From: Pteria penguin | Lineage: Eukaryota; Mollusca; Bivalvia; Pterioida; Pteriidae | DNA length: 64,000 nt | Direction: 5' to 3' | NCBI GenBank assembly: GCA_035048485.1 | Contig: CM068580.1 | Span: forward strand, 36,431,585 to 36,495,584 | Shown here: positions 1-64,000 of the stretch, in pieces | How the letters are laid out: each line of letters opens with the position of its first letter | Position numbering within the stretch: position 1 is the stretch's first letter | Position numbers and translations under genes: made by a program | Notes under the pieces: generated by a model | The model's database searches: none | What the model was told of the DNA's origin: nothing | Seen by the model: the letters and a program-made list of their open reading frames with translations, nothing else

Positions 1-680
1 AATTTCTTTCCAAACGTAAACGCCTTTACTGTTGTTTTATTGATTTTAAAAAGCCTTTGATAGCATTAGCAGAACAAAACTGTGGTTAAAACTTCAAAAA
101 CAAAATATTCAAGGTAAAATGCTACGTATTTTTAAAGCATTGTATAGTAATGTTAAAACATGTGTAAGATTGAATGAACAGCGCTCTGAATTTTTCGACA
201 ACATGTTCTGCCTTTTTCAGGGCGAACCCCTTTCACCGATATTTTATTCTCTATATGTGAATGATATGGAAATGGAATTATTGAAAACATGTGATTCGAT
301 TTTACTACGCGATTTATCACTTTTGCTCTTGATGTACGCAGACGACACTGTTATTTTTTCTGACTATGTACAAGGTCTTCAAAACATGTTAGATAGCCTA
401 GAAAGGTACTGTGATGACTGGAAACTGCAAGTTAATATTAATAAAGCAAAAGTTGTTGTTTTTTGAAATTTAATGGTGGAAATTTAAAGCAAAATGAGCA
501 TTGTTGATTCTTTTGTTTATTTAGGCATTGTGTTTGCAAAAAATTGTAAATTCACTGTTACCCAAAAGCAATTAGCTACACAAGGCAGAAAGGCATTATA
601 TTCTTTGCAAAAGTGTTCTATGCAATACCATGTCAATACGGTAGGCCAGATAGGCCTTTGGATCTTTCATAATAAACAAT
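1..680 (+). mobile_element. Non-LTR retrotransposon (LINE) reverse transcriptase remnant
   Basis: Decayed reverse transcriptase of a LINE, cut off by the window edge. From about base 40 the frame reads FIDFKK-like sequence (finger region), then QGEPLSP (about 219-239) and the catalytic YADDTVIF at 335-358. A stop at 464-466 and a shift to another frame (494-682, with the VYLGIVF motif typical just after the RT palm) show it is dead. No endonuclease, 3' tail or target duplication is visible. The clade cannot be fixed from this fragment. Confidence 0.85.
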
Positions 681-685
681 AATAT

Positions 686-873
686 TGTCTTTCGGATGAG
701 ACAGTAAAAACCGAGGTCGTGGTATGCATGGCACGTTAAAGATACGTCACCGCTTCGGGTGGGTCCGTTGCAAAGGTCAAAATTTGTATGCCCCGCATCA
801 AACAGATGCCGTCACCATGTACGTGAAATATTCGTGATGTGACGTTAAACAAAAATCAATCAATCAATCAATC
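686..873 (+). mobile_element. tRNA-derived SINE, headless copy (family A)
   Basis: This copy starts at TCTTTCGGATGAGACAGTAAAA and ends in GACGTTAAACAAAAATCAATC repeats. It matches the body and tail of the full copies at 11826-12100 and 41443-41710 but lacks the tRNA-like head. It follows directly on the LINE remnant. Confidence 0.8.
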
Positions 874-877
874 CCCA

Positions 878-1435
878 TCGGGGAATGAATATAAGTGAAA
901 TATAGGGTGCCTTGTTAGCTGAAGTGTTTTTGTGCTTTATATGTTTGTCGAATTTGTCTTTATTTCTACAAGTATTTCTTCGGAGATCCGAGGTCCATTG
1001 TACTCCCGGGTGTTTCATTGTTTCTATTTGTGCTTTATATGTGTATTTCTGTTTCAGTGATTGTATTCTTTAAGAGGATCCGCCTACGTTTACGTGGGGT
1101 AAATCCCTTCATTTTCCGCGGCCATGTTGTCATGCATACGATTAGCTAATGATTGGCTATTAAAGCTTTATTTTTGTAGAGCTCGGGTAGCTCAGTCGGT
1201 TACACGGTCGGATGCATGACAGCTAGGTGATTCGGTACCATAGGTCGTGGGTTCGAGTCATCGTTCGGGAACGAATACAAGTGAAATATAGGGTGCCTCG
1301 TTAGGTGTAGTGTCTTTGTGCTTTATATGTTTGTCTAATTTGTCTTTATTTCTACAGGTATTTCTTCGGAGATCCAAGGTCCATTGTACTCCCGGGTGTT
1401 TCACTGTTTCTATTTATCTTTTATCTATATATATA
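878..1435 (+). repeat. Two direct copies of a second tRNA-derived SINE family (family B)
   Basis: The stretch GGGAATGAATATAAGTGAAA... to CTCCCGGGTGTTTCATTG (about 880-1022) recurs with about 10% difference at 1268-1412. Before the second copy lies a tRNA-like head (about 1182-1265) with a good A box (TAGCTCAGTCGG) and B box (GGTTCGAGTC), so the second copy is a full tRNA-derived element and the first lacks its head. The head's acceptor arms do not pair, so it is not a working tRNA gene. Confidence 0.65.
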
Positions 1436-3449
1436 GTTTTTACTTGAGTCTTGCATTGGACGTTGGGATATAAAACATCCCTCATTGTATGAGTCCGTTA
1501 CAGTAGACCAAATTAGGCGCATTATTCGTAGTCTATCGTCAGTCAATCATTTGATCAATAAATCAGTAAAATTTACCAATCAATCGATCAATCACTTATT
1601 TTACATTTGCAACCAATTTCATTACACCCCCCAAACCTTCAAGTTTTATCGTGGTCATCCTCCTCCTCCACATCATCATCATCATCATCATCATCATCAA
1701 CATCATCATCATCTTTTGGCTACAGAGAAATACGACGTCGTAATATCATAATTATCTAAAGAGAATGCAAACACAACTCATTGTATTTCATTTTGGCTAG
1801 TTCCTCGCCATAAATGTCACCGTCATTCAAGGGTGAAACTGTTTTAAACCATTACATTCTTTTAAAGAAATAATCATAGTGAAAATTATACATTGCGCTC
1901 TATAAATATTAGATGTTACATCACGGTCTAGATCTACCTGGTATAAAATGAAAGACTGAATAATATATCATTCCTCCATTTTTCTTTTTATTATGTAAAT
2001 TCTTATTCCCATCGAACGTAACATTACATTAATTATTCACTATTTTTATCGAAGTTACCATTAGATGTGAATAGATAACATCAAGGGTTATTTAGTGAAT
2101 TGTGAAAATAATGAGAAACATTATGTTTTCATCGAAATCCAAAATACTTTACTCTGATCTCGGATTGTGTTTGGTTTATTTTATTCAATAAATCCCATCG
2201 GGGATTTTTCAACATAGGACCATCTCGATTTTTGACGCCAAATCTTAAAAATTACAGATGTGCGATGCTCCCCATTCCTTGATTATTTAGTTTCACGACT
2301 AATCATTTACCTTCTAGAACATGTCGCTGACTTTTCAAAGATATCAGAAAAGGAAGCCTTTACAAAAACACTTCTGGCTTGTAATACAGGAAAACTAAAT
2401 TTAAATTTAAATACATAGCATGTTTGGTTGCGGCAATCCTTCTTTTCCACGAATTTGCCACAGTCACACAAATTTTGATGTCGTAAGCGATTTTTGTAAC
2501 ACAGTTGTGATCGAAAGTGGATTGTATTGAAGTCTTATGAAGTTCGTGTCGAGTGGTTGTGATGGACTCGTGATGCTTGTATAGCCATCGTGAATGTAAG
2601 CGCGGGATCATGCACAACGATTGCCACAAGGCGTTTATACGATGTCTATACGATGGATATACGACGAGCACAATCGAGTAACAAATCGTTCTCAAACAAA
2701 TTCATTCATGCTTGACGACATGCCATACACCATGTGACTGGTCACGTGTGTTGTCATAAACATGTCTCCTCTCAAGAGACAACGGCATGACACTCCATAA
2801 AAAGCCACAGCGACCAAAATGTTAACCTCTTCTTTAGCAGCTGCAGCTTGATGCTCTTCGTAGTCGCTCTTGCTGCCGACAATGGGACTATTTCACTGTA
2901 CGTATCCGTTTTGAGTTTTACATATTGCAGGATTCTTTTATGAGTAAAGGCGGGACAGATTCCGAATGCATGAGGGGGTATGACTTTGGTTCTATCCTAA
3001 GCCATATTGCAATTTTTCAGTAATTTTTACAAATACTGTTATAAATATTTTGAAATCCACATTTGATTTTCAATGAAGAAGTATACATAGATTACAGGAA
3101 TTTCATTATTTTCTCATGGTAAAACAAAAGATTAAAAATCTAAGATTTTACTTATAAATTGAAGATACATGTAGATTCCGAGGAGTATAACTCATAACAA
3201 ATCACGAATCTGGATCATCTAAGCAATTGTGAAATAGTCTCATTACCAAACATGTGTAGCAGGTACCTTTGGCAGACATCGAAAGCAAATAAGCGGGTAA
3301 CAGGGACCGTTGTATTGCTGTCGTGATGCTCTCCTGGCAACATCAAATAATGGTAGGTCGTGTATATTGTGAAAGTTTTGGTGATCGTGCTGCAGGTGCG
3401 ACAGAACGTGACACAGTCGCGATTGGTCATGATACAGCCCAGTCTGATT
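1436..3449. other. Gene-free stretch
   Basis: No supportable gene. It contains a (CAT)n/(ATC)n tract at about 1668-1712. Bases 2935-3240 are a dispersed repeat whose reverse complement recurs at about 55640-55960. The open frames here are short and have no protein-like composition. This may be upstream or intronic DNA of the polycystin-like gene. Confidence 0.5.
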
Positions 3450-3802
3450 AAAACCATATCTTTATTCCGTTTCTCTATTTGTCCAGTTGCGGATAAAGAT
3501 CCCGTAAGAGGTCATGTTCTGTTAAACTCTGATTTTCGGCCAATCAGTGGATCGGCTACAAATTCCTAGGAATGAAATCAACATCCCCAGCGTACGTGAC
3601 CTACAAGGTAGTTTTTGAACAGTGTTTGTTACGTATTGCGTCACTTGCACGTGCCTAGCTGAGTCATTGATTGGCTATGGGAAATAACGGTTTCGGTGAC
3701 TGTAACGTCATCAGAGTTCATCAGAACATGACCCGTTACGGAGTTTCGCCAGATCTTTATCCGCAATGGGACAAATAGAGAAGCGGATTAAGCTATGGTT
3801 TT
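3450..3802. mobile_element. Foldback / MITE-like element with imperfect inverted ends
   Basis: The left end TAAAACCATATCTTTATTCCG...TCTCTATTTGTCC and the right end GGACAAATAGAGAAGCGG...AGCTATGGTTTTA are inverted copies. Further in, GCGGATAAAGATC and GATCTTTATCCGC, and AGGTCATGTTCTG and CAGAACATGACC, also pair. The whole can fold into a long interrupted hairpin. No coding capacity, so a non-autonomous DNA element is the simplest reading. Confidence 0.65.
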
Positions 3803-4850
3803 ATTCATGTTGGATACAGCCGTAACTGAGCGTGATTTAAGTCATGATCTAGAAATATCAGGATATACATAGTAATTGTGTTCACCAGAGGCGCATTTCT
3901 ACAACTTATGGCCTCTTCAGTGATGCTCATGGCCGAATGATTGGAATTCTAATAATAATTAAGTATTTGAAAAGCAGAGCCATAACCAAAGTGGCAAAAA
4001 AAATCATTCTAATGAAATAGTTATGCATGAGACAGATACTTCTTAGTTTTAGAGTGATTTACAAAATTTTATGACTAAAACTTTTAAAGTATATATTTCA
4101 CGTCAGTACAAAAGCACTGAAACAGCCGTGACTATTCGTGACACAATCATGTGTCAGTTTTGACGATCGTATGACTGTCTTAGCTCATTCTTGTTTGTTT
4201 CTATTTGCTATTTCAACACGACTGCACATCGACTTTATTAAATTTTCTATGACTTGGATGATTGGACGCAACGAAGACGTAGTGATTTCGTAGCGTACAC
4301 ATAACGCAGATGTCATGATGTCATAACGTAAGCGTAGATAAAACGGCAGCTAGAAGAAGTTATAACCCTTATTTGTAAAAAATATCGCTATGATCGAGTA
4401 AGTTTAATATTCATTTATTGGATTATAGGTTGCAACCTCGCTGTGCAAACGCTTATTTGTCACCAGAGGCTTGTACATCCCGATCCCGGCTGGTATCGCT
4501 GAAATTCCAACTTTTGATGAACAAAGTCTCTCTGACCCTCTCCCACAAACCGCCGATATCAAAAGTGGGAATCTCGGACTATCTTATCTCCAACATCAGA
4601 AAACCCAGACAATTATCTTTGTTAAAAGGAACTCCAACTCTTGACAGTGTGATCATTGATGGGTGCTCTACCCTGATATGTCAACATGATATGAGTGTTA
4701 ACGACTTTACTACGACTTTTGTCATCACAGCTACGACTGTTCCCCACATTACAACGATTTGTGTCAACAAAGCTCCGACTGATCACGACATCACTACGTC
4801 TGTTTTGGTCAGCTATTGAAGTCATGCCTTGTCGATAGAATAATTAGCGA
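3803..4850. other. Gene-free stretch
   Basis: Nothing supportable. Overlapping frames at 4418-4825 on both strands lack any recognisable motif and abut the satellite that follows. Confidence 0.5.
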
Positions 4851-5779
4851 ATTCGTAGTTATCGTAGTCGTAGCTGGATTATTCGGGGCACGTCGTAGTT
4901 ATCGTAGTCGTAGCTGCGTTATTCGGGGCACGTCGTAGTTATCGTAGTCGTAGCTGGATTATTTGGGGCACGTCGTAGTTTTTGTAGTCGTAGCTGCGTT
5001 ATTCGGGGCACGTCGTAGTTATCGTAGTCGTAGTTGGATTATTCGGGGCACGTCGTGGTTATCGTAGTCGTAGCTGGATTATTCGGGGCACGTCGTAGTT
5101 ATCGTAGTCGTAGCTGGATTATTCGGGGCACGTCGAAGTTATCGTAGTCGTAGTTGGATTATTCGGGGCACGTCGTAGTTTTTGTAGTCGTAGCTGCGTT
5201 ATTCGGGGCACGTCGTAGTTATCGTAGTCGTAGCTGGATTATTCGGGGTACGTCGTGGTTATCGTAGTCGTAGCTGGATTATTCGGGGCACGTCGTAGTT
5301 ATCGTAGTCGTAGCTGGATTATTCGGGGCACGCCGTAGTTATCATAGTCGTAGTTGGATTATTCGGGGCACGTCGTAGTTTTTGTAGTCGTAGCTGCGTT
5401 ATTCGGGGCACGTCGTAGTTATCGTAGTCGTAGCTGGATTATTCGGGGCACGTCGTGGTTATCGTAGTCGTAGCTGGATTATTCGGGGCACGTCGTAGTT
5501 ATCGTAGTCGTAGCTGGATTATTCGGGGCACGTCGTAGTTATCGTAGTCGTAGCTGGATTATTCGGGGCACGTCGTAGTTATCGTAGTCGTAGCTGCGTT
5601 ATTTCGGGCACGCCGTAGTTATCATAGTCGTAGCTGGATTATTCGGGGCACGTCGTAGTTATCGTAGTCGTAGCTGGATTATTCGGGGCACGTCGTAGTT
5701 ATCGTAGTCGTAGCTGCGTTATTTCGGGCACGCCGTAGTTATCATAGTCGTAGTTGGATTATTCGGGGCACGTCGTAGG
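4851..5779. repeat. 40-bp tandem satellite, about 23 copies
   Basis: The unit is ATTCGGGGCACGTCGTAGTT followed by ATCGTAGTCGTAGCTGGATT. Copies differ at a few fixed places (ATCG or TTTG; GGATT or GCGTT; GGGGCACGTC or TCGGGCACGCC), and these variants recur in blocks, which points to higher-order duplication. The unit itself is built from CGTAGT-like sub-repeats and is CpG-rich compared with the flanks. Confidence 0.95.
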
Positions 5780-6483
5780 AGTATCTTTACTTTGTGACAA
5801 TTGGTTTATGATATAGTAGAAATTCAGTCACCAAATATGAAGGAAACCTGTTGTTATTTTGAAGTGTTTAAATTTTTTTTAATTATTTCTCCAAGGGAGT
5901 TATCGTTATTGGCATGTTATTCTACAATAATTACAGTTTTTTTATTGTTATTAATTCGAACGACTTTGATATTTAAGACAAAATGTATCTGAGTGAAATA
6001 TAGAGGCTTCTTGGTGATAAGTTTAGCAAAATGAAATTAATTGCAAATTTCCAGGCCCACAAATCAGCTGGCGAAGGCAGTCGAGCAAGCTGGCATCATA
6101 AAATGTCGATCTTTCCCCTTTTTTGTGAACTTTTAGGTCGTAGCGAGTCGTGAGTCGAAGTTGGTATTCTAACAAAAACTTTAAACTGACATTCCTGTAA
6201 AAGGCAATCCTCGTATAACAATTGTAAGATTAACATTTATTTATCACCATTTCAGACTGCTAGAAAAGCAAATACTAACCAAAATCAGTCTGATGAATTT
6301 CGATAATTTTTAAATACTTATTAATTAAACTCCTTGCCATCCTCCAGATGGAAGTCTAACCCCTCCCACAGAGATAAAATTATTCAAAAAGAAATCATGA
6401 AATACAAGGAATTGGGTTATTCTCTAAGAAAGTTTTCCTTCAATCTTATGTATTTGTAACGTTTTTGAATGTATGTATTACAG
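5780..6483. other. Gene-free stretch, ending in a splice acceptor
   Basis: No gene seen. The end (TGTATGTATTACAG at 6470-6483) is the acceptor of the first exon that can be recognised. Confidence 0.5.
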
Positions 6484-63737
<57,254 letters not shown>

Positions 63738-64000
63738 GTATCTATTTATCACATATGTATGATTAAATATAAAATCATAAAATTATGTGAAAAGGAACCG
63801 AATCAATATAAATCATTTAGGTTTTAGAAATAAATCTATTTAAGTATATCATTCCGGATTCCTACATTGATCAGAAATTTTTGTTCTACTAAAACACAGT
63901 ACTAAGTAATCATTTGCTGAACGTCCTGATCAATGATCAAAGTACCGAGTACTTTAAAGAATCACGTAATTTAGCGTGAATAACTTATATTGGTCTCTAT

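Noticed and set aside
1182..1265. A tRNA gene on the plus strand
   Set aside because: A and B boxes are good, but the acceptor stem does not pair and the sequence runs on into a repeated SINE body.
4418..4825. Possible host gene on either strand
   Set aside because: Overlapping frames on both strands without motifs or splice support, next to satellite DNA.

Overview
The window is animal nuclear DNA, most likely from a bivalve mollusc. The evidence is long AT-rich introns with GT/AG splice sites, many tRNA-derived SINEs, LINE and mariner remnants, MITEs, and large minisatellites. The mollusc assignment rests on the style of the repeats and is an inference. Two things dominate: a large multi-exon polycystin-1/REJ-like gene on the + strand, and a complete Polinton/Maverick element (adintovirus-like large DNA transposon) sitting inside one of its introns.

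Host gene. Eighteen exons can be chained from 6484 to 63737. Every junction has GT/AG sites and matching phase, giving 1,914 codons with no stop. Both ends of the gene lie outside what is visible. The middle exons carry PKD-type repeats and a REJ-like region. The last visible exon has a run of six arginines and then the start of what looks like a GAIN/GPS region. The 32-kb intron 13916..45967 holds the Polinton.

Polinton, 18297..36776 (18,480 bp). It has a 6-bp target duplication CCGGTA on both sides and 836-bp terminal inverted repeats (TIRs) that look identical. From left to right it holds: a TIR gene; a Q-rich coiled-coil gene; a small acidic gene; a double zinc-knuckle (CCHC) protein; a broken protein-primed DNA polymerase B; two cysteine-rich proteins; the A32-like packaging ATPase; a basic protein; a frameshifted small core-type protein; a conserved virion-type protein; an rve integrase with chromodomain; a two-helix membrane protein; the minor capsid protein; a basic pVI/pX-like protein; the major capsid protein; an adenain-like protease; a small membrane protein; two unknown genes (one frameshifted); a coiled-coil/proline-rich/CxxC gene; and the second TIR gene copy. 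The morphogenesis genes form one tightly packed rightward block (25851..33647) with several overlaps.

The most interesting pattern is regulatory. All five short genes at the two ends (two TIR copies plus three single-copy genes) end 22-23 nt after the stop codon in a 6-bp-stem, 4-nt-loop hairpin followed by ACCCA/AACCA/CACCA and a purine-rich AGAAAAGTA-like box. That is the layout of replication-dependent histone mRNA 3' ends. The same genes share an upstream element, GCGGACGTGTAAGGAAACACC. A second gene set (zinc-knuckle/polymerase pair and the 34-kb genes) instead has promoters packed with TCAAGGTCA nuclear-receptor half sites of ERR/FTZ-F1 type. A third signal is a 93-bp internal inverted repeat that falls in the 3' UTRs of two different transcription units and carries a GNRA-loop hairpin. 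Together these suggest early/late transcription programmes tied to the host cell cycle and to host nuclear receptors.

The polymerase has lost its motif A region and has a further 1-nt shift, while the TIRs and target duplication are perfect. This copy therefore looks like a recent insertion of an already defective genome, or its small indels are partly assembly errors.

The rest of the window is intron and flanking DNA full of repeats: a 40-bp satellite (4851..5779), a 49-bp repeat (7583..7845), a 44-bp minisatellite (14040..17265) split by a mariner remnant, (TA)n tracts, T/G-rich tracts, at least nine SINE copies or pieces, three LINE fragments, and several foldback/MITE elements.
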